A stretch of DNA of 64,000 nucleotides from Gammaproteobacteria bacterium (GTDB lineage: Bacteria > Pseudomonadota > Gammaproteobacteria > Pseudomonadales > Cellvibrionaceae): contig JAGKWO010000018.1 in assembly GCA_021151835.1 (NCBI GenBank), positions 1-64,000 of the forward strand. The letters run 5' to 3'. The notes below the pieces were generated by a model. That model was not told where the DNA came from. It worked only from the letters and a program-made list of their open reading frames with translations, and did no database searches. This document shows positions 17,684 through 26,268 of the stretch, piece after piece; the stretch's first letter is position 1; the number at the start of each line of letters is the position of its first letter. Position numbers and translations under genes: made by a program.

Positions 17684-18784
17684 ATGTATAACGCACCATC
17701 GACAACGAACAAAAACCGTACAGCTCCGCTCGGCGTTATTGAAGGCTTCTTTGGAAAAGACTGGAGTTGGGATGTTCGCTCAACGTATGCGGAATTTCTT
17801 GCACAACATAAGTTCAACTTTTACATCTACGCACCAAAAAGCGACAAGCACTTACGCAAGCACTGGCAACTGGATTGGTCGTCCGCTGAGAAGAATCGGT
17901 TACAGCTGCTGCGCGACAATTATCGCACTGCAAATATTGATTTTGGTATAGGGCTGAGCCCGCACGAAATTTACCTTGATGCATCGCGCGATCAACGCGA
18001 ATTGCTCACCCGGCGCATCCGGCAAATTAATACATTAGCACCGGATATCCTGTGTATTTTATTTGATGATATGCGCGGCGACATTCCCGGCCTTGCCCAA
18101 ATCCAGATCGATATCGCCCACCAGGCTGCGCAACTATCGACTGCAAGGAAAATTATCTTTTGCCCAACGTATTACAGCTTCGATCCGGTATTGGAAAAAG
18201 TATTTGGCGCTATGCCCGCAGACTACTGGCAAACCTTCGCCAAAAACCTGGACCAAAAGATTGATATATTCTGGACCGGTGAAAAAGTATGCTCTGCAAA
18301 TTATTCCGCATCCCATCTGGATCAGGTGACTGCATTATTAGGGCGAAAACCTTTTTTGTGGGATAACTATCCGGTAAATGACGGCGCAGTGAAATCCAAT
18401 TTATTACAATTGCGCGCTGTAGATAAAAGCCACGCATTGCTGGATGGCAAAATCGCAGGGCATGCGCTTAACCCGATGAATCAAGCATGGCTTTCGCAAA
18501 TTCCACTCGCGAGTCTGCCTGTCGCCTATGAACAAAAACACAATTACAATTCAGCCACCATTTTTGAACAAACCTGCATCGCACTGTGTGGTGAACAACT
18601 GGCTACAGAATTATTGGCAGATGTCGCACTATTCCAGGAGCGCGGCTTGAAAAATTTAACTGATGCCGAAAAAAGTTCCTTACTAAAAAAATACAGCACT
18701 TTTTCCGGCAATCATTATGCGCAGGAAATTATCGATTGGATAAATGGCGAGTATCAATTCGATCCCGCCTGTTTGACCGAATAA
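17684..18784 (+). CDS. GH84-type beta-N-acetylglucosaminidase (O-GlcNAcase-like)
   Basis: 366 residues. The N-terminal segment GVIEGFFGKDWSWDVR and FYIYAPKSDKHLRKHW are typical of the GH84 (NAGidase, PF07555) catalytic barrel. CILFDDMRGD carries the adjacent Asp pair used in substrate-assisted catalysis, and PFLWDNYPVND follows as in the family. There is no signal peptide, so the enzyme should be cytoplasmic. The protein consists almost only of the barrel, without the N-terminal domain or binding modules of secreted GH84 enzymes. Likely substrates are GlcNAc-containing sugars or conjugates taken up by the cell. The gene stands alone, with its stop 1 nt from the stop of the convergent esterase. 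Confidence 0.88.
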   Translation: MYNAPSTTNKNRTAPLGVIEGFFGKDWSWDVRSTYAEFLAQHKFNFYIYAPKSDKHLRKHWQLDWSSAEKNRLQLLRDNYRTANIDFGIGLSPHEIYLDASRDQRELLTRRIRQINTLAPDILCILFDDMRGDIPGLAQIQIDIAHQAAQLSTARKIIFCPTYYSFDPVLEKVFGAMPADYWQTFAKNLDQKIDIFWTGEKVCSANYSASHLDQVTALLGRKPFLWDNYPVNDGAVKSNLLQLRAVDKSHALLDGKIAGHALNPMNQAWLSQIPLASLPVAYEQKHNYNSATIFEQTCIALCGEQLATELLADVALFQERGLKNLTDAEKSSLLKKYSTFSGNHYAQEIIDWINGEYQFDPACLTE

Positions 18785-18785
18785 A

Positions 18786-19454
18786 TTATTTTTTTAACCG
18801 TGCTTGCAACCAACGCGCTATTGACGCCACTTGCTCACCACAAAGGGTGTGCTCCATTGTATACGTTTCGTAACTCACATCGGGATTAATATTTTTCACA
18901 AACTGAAATGCCCGTTCACCCAGTACCGGAGCCACTATGGGGTCGCGCGTGCCGTGTTGAATTAATATTGGTGTCTTTTTGTTTGATTCATTAATAACAA
19001 TACTGTTACTCGTCGCAAAATAACTGGACAACACCAGCAATCCACCCAAAGGCTGGTTAAATGTGTAACCTGCCTGATAAACCACAGCGCCTCCCTGCGA
19101 AAAACCGGCAAGGATTATTCGTTCACTGGCTACACCTCGCTCCAGCTCACGTTCAATTAATTTGTGTACAGCTTGCGCGCTTGCCATTAATTGGGCCTCA
19201 TCGACTTTTCGGTCCAGGCTCAGCTCCAGAATGTCATACCATGCAGGCATGATATAACCCGCATTTACCGTCACCGGAATGTGTGGTGCATGCGGAAAAA
19301 TAAAACGAATGGATAAGGATTCGGGTAAATGCAATTCGGGCACTAGCGGCGCAAAGTCATGCCCGTCGGCCCCCAGGCCATGCAGCCAGATCACACTCGC
19401 AGTGACAGGGACGCCGGGGTTATTTTCAACTTCAACACAGGGCAAATAACTCAT
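18786..19454 (-). CDS. Alpha/beta hydrolase, carboxylesterase/phospholipase type
   Basis: 222 residues from the ATG at 19454, chosen because GAGGTG lies just upstream and because the family (Abhydrolase_2, PF02230) normally begins about here. The longer frame to 19568 adds an unrelated hydrophobic stretch. The nucleophile elbow is GFSQGGAV; WLHGLGADGHDF forms the oxyanion region; PILIQHGTRDPIV gives the Asp, and MEHTLCGEQ the His. All three triad residues are present. Probably a cytoplasmic carboxylesterase, thioesterase or lysophospholipase. Convergent with the GH84 gene. Confidence 0.92.
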   Translation of the reverse strand: MSYLPCVEVENNPGVPVTASVIWLHGLGADGHDFAPLVPELHLPESLSIRFIFPHAPHIPVTVNAGYIMPAWYDILELSLDRKVDEAQLMASAQAVHKLIERELERGVASERIILAGFSQGGAVVYQAGYTFNQPLGGLLVLSSYFATSNSIVINESNKKTPILIQHGTRDPIVAPVLGERAFQFVKNINPDVSYETYTMEHTLCGEQVASIARWLQARLKK

Positions 19455-19621
19455 ATACACCTCAATTCGATTAATTTTTGCTCTACCGCATAATACCAGC
19501 CACGTTTTTATTTCATGGCCTGCGAAGAGCAGCACGCACAGCCGATAAAATAACACTACACTAGTCACAGCGGACGTAAAAAGATCACCAGCCAGCGCAT
19601 CGACTGATGCTAAGGAATACC

Positions 19622-21034
19622 ATGAGTAACCTCAATCCCAACCAACCCGAACTTGCTGCCAATGGCGAACATAAAATCATTGATGCCCTGATTGCGCCTA
19701 TCGACCAACTGAACATTCTTTCCAAAATGGAAGTCGCCAAACTGCTGGATTCCAGCCAAAGCGGTTTGTATAAATTATTTCGCAATTGCTCCCTTGCTGT
19801 GCTCAATACCGGTAACGATCTCGATGACGGCAAAGAGTTGCTGGAACGCTACAAAGATTTTGACATCAGCATTGTGCAAGAAGAACGCGGCATAAAGCTC
19901 GCGGTAAAAAATGCCCCCGCCAATGCATTTGTGGATGACAAAATGATTCGCGGTATCAGTGAGCATTTGTTTACCGTATTACGCGATGTGATTTATAACA
20001 ACGATGAAATTAACGGTAACACCAAATTTAATTTGCAGTCCTCAGACGGCATTACCGATGCAGTATTCCATATGCTGCGCAACGCCAATTTACTAAAACC
20101 GGGCCTGGACCCCAACCTGGTGGTGTGCTGGGGCGGCCACTCGATTAATCGTATTGAATACGACTACACCAAAGAAGTGGGCTACCAACTCGGTTTACGC
20201 GGTCTGGATATTTGCACCGGGTGCGGCCCGGGTGCGATGAAAGGTCCCATGAAAGGTGCCACCATCGGCCACGCCAAGCAACGTATAAATAACGGGCGTT
20301 ACATAGGAATTACCGAACCGGGAATTATCGCTGCGGAAGCGCCCAATCCGATCGTAAATCAATTGGCGATCATGCCTGACATTGAAAAACGCCTGGAAGC
20401 ATTTGTGCGTCTTGGGCATGGCATTATTGTGTTTCCCGGTGGTGCCGGAACAACCGAAGAGATTTTGTATATCCTCGGTATTTTGTTGCATCCGGAAAAT
20501 AAAAATATTCCGTTTCCATTAATTTTCACCGGACCGGAAACTTCTGCTGAATATTTCCAGCGCGTGGATAAATTTATCGGCGATACCCTGGGTGAAGAAG
20601 CACAGTCACATTACAAGATTATTGTGAATGATCCGGATGCGGTTGCGCGCGAAATGAAAGAAGGCATCAAAAAAGTCCGTGAATTCCGCAAGTACAGTGA
20701 CGACGCCTACTACTTTAACTGGCAGCTGAAAATCAGCCCGGATTTACAGCAACCCTTCATTCCCACCCACGACAATATGCGCAACCTGGAGCTCCATAAG
20801 AACCAGCCTGTGAATCAACTGGCAGCAAATTTGCGCCGGGCGTTCTCCGGGATCGTAGCAGGTAATGTGAAAGAGGAAGGTATTCTGGCAATCGAGGAAT
20901 TTGGCCACTTTGAACTGCATGGCGATTTCGAAATCATGCATCCGGTGGATGAATTGCTGGAGTCTTTCGCTCGCCAAAGCCGGATGAAACTGCCGGGGCG
21001 CGAGTATATTCCTTGTTATAAGGTTATAAAGTGA
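19622..21034 (+). CDS. ppnN: Pyrimidine/purine nucleotide 5'-monophosphate nucleosidase (YgdH/PpnN)
   Basis: 470 residues from the ATG at 19622, preceded by TAAGGA. An upstream ATG at 19607 in frame is less likely. The central LOG-type Rossmann domain contains VCWGGHSINR, TGCGPGAMKGPMKGA and the family motif FPGGAGTTEE (about residues 280-289). N- and C-terminal flanking domains match the long YgdH architecture, not the short LOG proteins. E. coli PpnN cleaves nucleoside monophosphates to base and ribose-5-phosphate and is controlled by (p)ppGpp. The GGA-rich RNA at 21.1 kb follows on the same strand; in E. coli csrB also lies in the ygdH neighbourhood. Confidence 0.95.
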   Translation: MSNLNPNQPELAANGEHKIIDALIAPIDQLNILSKMEVAKLLDSSQSGLYKLFRNCSLAVLNTGNDLDDGKELLERYKDFDISIVQEERGIKLAVKNAPANAFVDDKMIRGISEHLFTVLRDVIYNNDEINGNTKFNLQSSDGITDAVFHMLRNANLLKPGLDPNLVVCWGGHSINRIEYDYTKEVGYQLGLRGLDICTGCGPGAMKGPMKGATIGHAKQRINNGRYIGITEPGIIAAEAPNPIVNQLAIMPDIEKRLEAFVRLGHGIIVFPGGAGTTEEILYILGILLHPENKNIPFPLIFTGPETSAEYFQRVDKFIGDTLGEEAQSHYKIIVNDPDAVAREMKEGIKKVREFRKYSDDAYYFNWQLKISPDLQQPFIPTHDNMRNLELHKNQPVNQLAANLRRAFSGIVAGNVKEEGILAIEEFGHFELHGDFEIMHPVDELLESFARQSRMKLPGREYIPCYKVIK

Positions 21035-21062
21035 ATGAAAATTTGATTTTATAGTTATAGGT

Positions 21063-21080
21063 TGTAGTCAATCTCCTACA
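21063..21080 (+). promoter_or_regulatory. Putative GacA/UvrY upstream activating site
   Basis: TGTAGT-CAATCT-CCTACA matches the known GacA box (TGTAAG-N6-CTTACA) at 9 of 12 fixed positions with the exact 18-bp geometry. Its centre is about 65 bp before the proposed start of the RNA, a distance like that at Pseudomonas rsmY. Confidence 0.6.
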
Positions 21081-21124
21081 AAACTTAGCGAATTTTGCGA
21101 CTAGCTCATCATTAGCCCAATCCG

Positions 21125-21130
21125 GATAAT
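21125..21130 (+). promoter_or_regulatory. Possible -10 element of the GGA-rich RNA
   Basis: GATAAT (21125-21130) matches five of six bases of the sigma-70 -10 consensus. No good -35 is visible 17 bp upstream, which is common at activator-dependent promoters such as those driven by GacA. Confidence 0.4.
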
Positions 21131-21136
21131 GGGAAC

Positions 21137-21345
21137 CATCAAGGAAGTAGACAATGATGTGCGCTGGCCAGGAAAGGTCAATGGATGCGCCCACCTGTTA
21201 GGGAAGCGATGCCTCGGGAGGCATCAAAGGATTGCACTAGCGCAGGAGGAAAGGCGGTCAGGGATACGAAAGGAAAATCGTCGCAGATTGACTACTTCGA
21301 CCTAGGGACAGATTCTGTATGGGGCCGCTTTTGCGGCCCCAACTC
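21137..21345 (+). ncRNA. CsrB/RsmY/RsmZ-family CsrA-sequestering RNA
   Basis: This roughly 210-nt stretch has no reading frame of note but is packed with GGA motifs: 13 between 21124 and 21308, eleven of them inside the proposed transcript. Several lie in hairpin loops, the preferred CsrA site: GATGCC/GGCATC (21208-21225) presents GGGA, TGGCC/GGTCA near 21167-21181 presents AGGAAA, and ACGA/TCGT near 21266-21281 presents AGGA. It ends in a perfect hairpin GGGGCCGC-TTTT-GCGGCCCC (21321-21340). A GacA-type box lies upstream. Such RNAs bind many CsrA dimers and relieve CsrA repression. The exact ends are estimates. Confidence 0.82.
21321..21345 (+). terminator. Terminator hairpin of the GGA-rich RNA
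   Basis: An 8-bp all-GC stem GGGGCCGC/GCGGCCCC with a TTTT loop. The sequence after it (AACTCATTTC) is only moderately T-rich, but the stem is very stable and marks the end of the GGA-rich region. Confidence 0.65.
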
Positions 21346-21539
21346 ATTTCAGTGCCTGCATTTTTTAAAATCCTCGTTTCGCCCTATTATCAATTCACGG
21401 TAAATAGTTAGTCCGGCGCACATTCCCTACACCGCCAGACATTACTCCCAATGAATCAGGAAATAAAAAAGCCGATTAACAAAGTGGCTCTCCTACACAC
21501 TCTGCAACCGGCTTGAAAGAAACATCCCTGCTTCGAGCA

Positions 21540-21561
21540 AGCGATTTGTAAACAAACCGCT
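21540..21561. terminator. Hairpin downstream of the DUF1552 gene
   Basis: AGCGATTTGT and ACAAACCGCT pair with one mismatch around a 2-nt loop. It lies 3' of the DUF1552 gene on the minus strand but lacks a T-run, so it may be a weak terminator or only a processing site. The remainder of 21346-21588 shows no gene. Confidence 0.35.
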
Positions 21562-21588
21562 GCTCTCGTTATTAACTATTAAGCAGGA

Positions 21589-22833
21589 TTAAAACAGCCC
21601 TGAAATGGGGCTACCCCAGTTCCTGAACAAACTACCATTTGTACCCTGGTTAGCTTTCAGCCTTAAACCTACGGCCTGGAACAGGTTGACCTGGCTCAAA
21701 CCGCCCACATCAAGCACACCACCGCGCACACCACCGCCAGCAACTAACATTGGGCAGTTTTGGCCGCTGTGCGCATCCACGTTACCCATGTCAGAAACCT
21801 GGGTTACCACGGTCGAATCCAGCAACCCTTTCGCTTGCAACTTATCCAGCAATTGCGTGGTAAGAGACATGTAGTAAGTTACGTCCTGATCGTAGTATCC
21901 GGCGTAGCTTGGGTTGCCCTGGTTGTGGTGCGAATCGTGCGATGGACGCGGTCTGTAGGCACCAGTGGTGTCTTTAATCATGGCGCCATCCAGAACATGC
22001 AAGTGCTCATCGGTACCGAAAGCAAGGGATACCGAGTAAGACAAATTACAGCTTAAGGCCAATACCGCAATATCAGTCATCAACTTGGAAGTCGCATCAA
22101 AACCCACCGCAGAAGTGTTGGTAATTGCAGGACAGCTGCCACCCGGATTGGTCGAGGTGATGGTGCTTTCAAGTTCACGGATCGAATTGAAGTGACTATC
22201 CAGCTTCTCTTTCTCGTGTTGACCCAATTTGGTTTTCAGCTCATTAACTGCTTTGTAGTGAACATCTACCAATGACTTACGTGGAGCCACAGCGCCACCA
22301 CCGCCGCCGCTATTACCACCAGCAAACAAAACATCGAGTGCCGCTTGCGGGCTGGTGATAGTTGGAATACCGGCGCTGTCACGTGACAACTCGGAAACCG
22401 GGGTAGTACCCAGGTTCAACCACTTAACCGGTGCGTTGGAGTTTGCACTCAGGGTTTTACCCAGATTCACATCGAAGCTTTGTTTGCCCCATGGGTTTGG
22501 ATCATTGAAGCGGTTGAACATTACACCGTGGCCGCCGTTCATCATGGTGGCGTTTTTCAACAGGGCGACGCGGCCTGCAGCATAGTGGCTTTGTAACGGC
22601 GCAGTCTGGATTGGCAAAGTGCTGCCAGTCGGGAAGAACTTGGCCGGAGTACAACCACCAGGCATAAACACCGCCACTGATTTACCGGGGCCGGTTTGCG
22701 CTTCTGCAACACGCGCCATCATCACGCCAGCCAGCATGCTGGATGCCTGGATTGCACCCAGGGCGATACCGGAACGCTTGATTACGTTCAGGAAATCCCG
22801 GCGCTCTTTATCGAAGCAATTTTTATATCTCAT
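21589..22833 (-). CDS. DUF1552 (HXXSHH) domain protein, exported
   Basis: 414 residues. The N-terminus has a twin-arginine-like export signal (RRDFLNVIKRSG followed by a hydrophobic stretch ending near VAEAQ), so it is probably exported folded, perhaps with a bound cofactor. The body matches DUF1552 (PF07586), with AVFMPGGCTPAKFFP near the N-terminus and a histidine cluster SHDSHHNQG near residue 290. This resembles, with slightly different spacing, the HxxSHH signature that names the family. DUF1552 genes habitually follow DUF1592/1588/1585 cytochrome genes, as here: it starts 42 nt after the 1122-residue protein gene. The biochemical role is unknown; a redox or hydroxylase-like role is only an inference. 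Confidence 0.88.
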   Translation of the reverse strand: MRYKNCFDKERRDFLNVIKRSGIALGAIQASSMLAGVMMARVAEAQTGPGKSVAVFMPGGCTPAKFFPTGSTLPIQTAPLQSHYAAGRVALLKNATMMNGGHGVMFNRFNDPNPWGKQSFDVNLGKTLSANSNAPVKWLNLGTTPVSELSRDSAGIPTITSPQAALDVLFAGGNSGGGGGAVAPRKSLVDVHYKAVNELKTKLGQHEKEKLDSHFNSIRELESTITSTNPGGSCPAITNTSAVGFDATSKLMTDIAVLALSCNLSYSVSLAFGTDEHLHVLDGAMIKDTTGAYRPRPSHDSHHNQGNPSYAGYYDQDVTYYMSLTTQLLDKLQAKGLLDSTVVTQVSDMGNVDAHSGQNCPMLVAGGGVRGGVLDVGGLSQVNLFQAVGLRLKANQGTNGSLFRNWGSPISGLF

Positions 22834-22875
22834 TTTTTTGACTCCAATTCGTTAACAAGGAGAATGGAGCGCGCA

Positions 22876-25800
22876 TTAGCGCGCCCACTCCTGCCGGTAA
22901 ATCACAGAATCCAGCGCAGGGATTTCCTGCAACATGGCGCGCGGACCGCTGGTATTGAGTACGTTGGTCAACTTCTCAATATTGCAGCGATAAGCGGTTT
23001 TCTCGGCATCAGACATGTTGAATGGCACTTCGCGAGTCTTGTCCTTATCGATCAGGAACAGCGAGTTCACACCACTACTGAAGCTGACAAACTGGGTCGC
23101 CAGACAGGTTTTGGCTTGCTTGGACAGATCAGGTTGTTCAACCAGCAAACGAGCCAGGTCTTTCGCGCCGTTGAAGGTGATTTCAGGCTTGTAAATCACG
23201 CGATCAGGATCATTGGTGAACTGCAACTTCTGGTAAGGAGAGAAGAACGCTGCCGATGCATCAATTGGATTGCCTCTCAGGTCAACAGTACGAATACGGC
23301 CGGCTGCGTCAATGTTCTCCATACCACCACCCAGTGGGTTGATGATTTCCAGGTGACAGTTAGAGCACGTAGTTGGCTCGGTGATTTTGTCGGCAATCAT
23401 GCGCTCGGTGGTTTTTGGATCAGCGAAGAATGCGGCGTGCTTCTTAGCCAGCGCTTCACGATCCAGAGATACACCTGATGGCGGCTCAGGAATGTCCTGA
23501 CACATCAACTTACGACGTACAGCAACAGCACGGGTGATCAGGTTGGCATCATTATCACGTGCATAACGAGACATGAACGCACCGGACACCAGGATACCGC
23601 CGCGATCTGCCGTAGTGGCTTTCACGAAACCATCAGCATCCGCAGTACCCGAGAAGGTTACACCGTAGTGGGTAGCCAGGCGTTGGTTCACGTAAGTGAA
23701 GTTGGGGTTGTAAACAGTCGCGAAGGTTGCGGTTGAATCCAACACGGCGGCCGAGAAGTTTTTGCTCAGCTCTTGTTGCATGTCTCCTGCAAGGGTCGCG
23801 AAGTTAGCAACACCGACTTTGTTTTGCGTAGCCAGTTTCTCAGTACCCAACCAACGGTTGATGAAGTCGCCCATCAATACTTTGGTATTGGCTGAGTTCA
23901 ACAATGTAGAAGCTTGGGTACGGATACCGGCAACCGTATTCAGATCACCGCGGGTAGCTGCAGCAAGCAGGTCAACACTGGGGGTAGTACCGGTGTAGGT
24001 GTAGGCGAGGTATGTGGCAATTTCATAAGCAGTCAGCTTATAGATGCTGCCACTGGACAGCTCACCCAACTCGGAGCGATACAGGAATTGTGGTGATGAC
24101 AACATCGCCGCCAACGCAACCTTCATACCGTCAGCTTCAGTACGGCCAGCAGCAGTACCTTTTGCCAGTGCCAGGTAATCCGTTTTCTCGGTAGCTGACA
24201 GTGGACGACGGAAAATACGTTGCCCCAAATCATTTACCAGTTTGTCCGCACAACCGGCAGCACCAGGAGTACACGCCAATACCGCATTCCAACGGGTCGC
24301 CACATCATCAGCGATACGCTCGGCAGTCGATACGTAAGATGAGTAACGCGCGCTATCAACTAACAACTGGTTGTTGTTCTGGAATGCACCGGAGATCGCA
24401 TCGTCAGGCAAACGGGAAATCACATCTTGCTGGTAATTCACCAGGTCACGCACAGAACGTTGATACTCGGAACGGGTCAGCAAACGCAGGGTACGTTGGC
24501 CAGGCGCCGTTGCAGTGCTCGGGCAAGAGAATGAGGCAATGCTGTTATCCGGAATACCATCAGACGGTGCACGCTTGGTGAACAGGAATGCTTCCAGATC
24601 CGCCGCGTTTTGTGCAGTCAAAGTACCTGCTTCGCCTTGTGGCATGTACTTGGCGATGTAATCACGCAATGCAAGTTGCTCATCTTTGGTTTGATGGTAG
24701 TAAGCGCGGTTCGGATTAACCGGGATCGCGAACGAACCATCAGCAAACTTCTCGGTATCACCATGGCAACCCTGGCAACGTTGTGCCCAGAGTGCAGTAC
24801 CACGAGCAACATCACCTACTAACGGACCCGCGCTGCTGGAACTGCGCGAACTCGCTGAACTGGTTGATGGTGCACTTGATGACGTGGTGGTGGCACTTGA
24901 ACTGCTCTGTGAAGAAATTGAAACAGCAGAGGAACTGGAACCATTGTCAAACACCAGAGTGATTGGCGCAGTGGCTGCTGATGGGATGCTATCGGTATAG
25001 CTCAGCACCTTGTAGTCGTAACTGCCAGATACCGATAACGCATCCGAATAGCTGACATTGTTTGCACCCAAATTGCTGGCGGTTGCCCAACGACCGTCGG
25101 CGCCTTTGCGACGAACCAGGAAGCCGGTCTCGTTGCTGCTGACATCAGCCCAGTTCAGGTTGGCACCAGTGCTAACGACAGTGCCGGTTAAACCTGATGG
25201 CGTTACCGGTGCGGTTGCAAGGCTAATCGCCGGCACATTGGTTGGGTTATCACGATTGAGGAATACCTTGAAATAAACCGGTACTTTCTCACCAATATTG
25301 GCCAGGTTGGCAATCGCGCGCAACGCCTCAACACCCGCCGCCAGATCAAAATCTACCGAGTTAACCACAATCGGTTTACGGGTAGATACGCTGATGCTGT
25401 TATTGGCGTGCTTGATCAGTACAACATCAAACACAATGGATTTAACCACGCCGTGCAGTACCAGATTACCGGTAACGCTTTGCACCTTGATGCTACCTAC
25501 CGCCTGGGAATCCAGCGCAGCCAGATCCAATTGGGTCGTGAAGTGCAAACTTGGCAGATAAGCAGATTCAAACAGCAGGTTCTGCATGCGTGGATCGCGG
25601 ATAGTATTGTTGGTATTAATACTGGCCAGCGGGATGGTCAAGGTTGCCTGACCGGTTGCAGAAACAGTACCTTGCAACTGGCTGAAGGTGAAGTTTTCCG
25701 GAGTTTCCACACCGGCCGTACTTTTCTTCACCGATACGAAATAGAAGCTGGAAGCCGGAGCATCCAACAACCAACGGGCAGCATTAACCGGAGCGATGCT

Positions 25801-26244
25801 GGAAGAGCTGGAGCTGGGTACGCTGCTCGCAACACTGCTTGAACTGCTGCTGGCGGTACCACCACAAGCAACACCATTCAAGGTGTAATCAACAGGCGCC
25901 ACGCCGGGATTGGAAGCAATGTAACCAAACACCACTGAGCCATTGGTAGCCAGGTTGCCGTTATAGCCCACATTCTTCACACACACTTTTTTGCCAGTCT
26001 GGGCGTAGGTGCCTTCCCAGAGGCTGGATACCGTTTCGCTACCCACAAAGTTCCAGCACAGCTCCCAACTGGTTTTTGCTGCGCCGGTGTTGGTCAGTGT
26101 TGCTTTGTACTGGGCACCTGCGCCCCAGTTATTTTCAGTTTGTAACGCGACACTACAAGCGCCCTGGGCGTTAACGCCGCTGGCAGCCATGATGCCAAGC
26201 ACCATACTGGTGGAAAGCATCGACACTTTCAGTAATTTTTTCAT
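22876..26244 (-). CDS. Secreted CBM2-YceI-Fn3-cytochrome c-DUF1587/1595/1592/1588/1585 protein
   Basis: 1122 residues from the ATG at 26244 (a TTG at 26268 is less likely). Order of parts: signal peptide (1-27); family 2 carbohydrate-binding module (about 28-128, Trp-rich, cysteine-bridged); serine linker; YceI-like lipid/quinone-binding domain (about 155-335); fibronectin type III domain (about 340-430); second serine linker; cytochrome c domain with CQGCH (Cys at about 490); then a long region matching the DUF1587, DUF1595, DUF1592, DUF1588 and DUF1585 families, with a second heme motif CSNCH (Cys at about 960). The CBM should place it on cellulose. The architecture resembles Cellvibrio japonicus Cbp2D-type proteins, implicated in redox support of cellulose breakdown. 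Middle gene of a three-gene operon. Confidence 0.9.
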   Translation of the reverse strand: MKKLLKVSMLSTSMVLGIMAASGVNAQGACSVALQTENNWGAGAQYKATLTNTGAAKTSWELCWNFVGSETVSSLWEGTYAQTGKKVCVKNVGYNGNLATNGSVVFGYIASNPGVAPVDYTLNGVACGGTASSSSSSVASSVPSSSSSSIAPVNAARWLLDAPASSFYFVSVKKSTAGVETPENFTFSQLQGTVSATGQATLTIPLASINTNNTIRDPRMQNLLFESAYLPSLHFTTQLDLAALDSQAVGSIKVQSVTGNLVLHGVVKSIVFDVVLIKHANNSISVSTRKPIVVNSVDFDLAAGVEALRAIANLANIGEKVPVYFKVFLNRDNPTNVPAISLATAPVTPSGLTGTVVSTGANLNWADVSSNETGFLVRRKGADGRWATASNLGANNVSYSDALSVSGSYDYKVLSYTDSIPSAATAPITLVFDNGSSSSAVSISSQSSSSATTTSSSAPSTSSASSRSSSSAGPLVGDVARGTALWAQRCQGCHGDTEKFADGSFAIPVNPNRAYYHQTKDEQLALRDYIAKYMPQGEAGTLTAQNAADLEAFLFTKRAPSDGIPDNSIASFSCPSTATAPGQRTLRLLTRSEYQRSVRDLVNYQQDVISRLPDDAISGAFQNNNQLLVDSARYSSYVSTAERIADDVATRWNAVLACTPGAAGCADKLVNDLGQRIFRRPLSATEKTDYLALAKGTAAGRTEADGMKVALAAMLSSPQFLYRSELGELSSGSIYKLTAYEIATYLAYTYTGTTPSVDLLAAATRGDLNTVAGIRTQASTLLNSANTKVLMGDFINRWLGTEKLATQNKVGVANFATLAGDMQQELSKNFSAAVLDSTATFATVYNPNFTYVNQRLATHYGVTFSGTADADGFVKATTADRGGILVSGAFMSRYARDNDANLITRAVAVRRKLMCQDIPEPPSGVSLDREALAKKHAAFFADPKTTERMIADKITEPTTCSNCHLEIINPLGGGMENIDAAGRIRTVDLRGNPIDASAAFFSPYQKLQFTNDPDRVIYKPEITFNGAKDLARLLVEQPDLSKQAKTCLATQFVSFSSGVNSLFLIDKDKTREVPFNMSDAEKTAYRCNIEKLTNVLNTSGPRAMLQEIPALDSVIYRQEWAR

Positions 26245-26268
26245 GATAGGTTCTCTCTCTGCTTCCAA

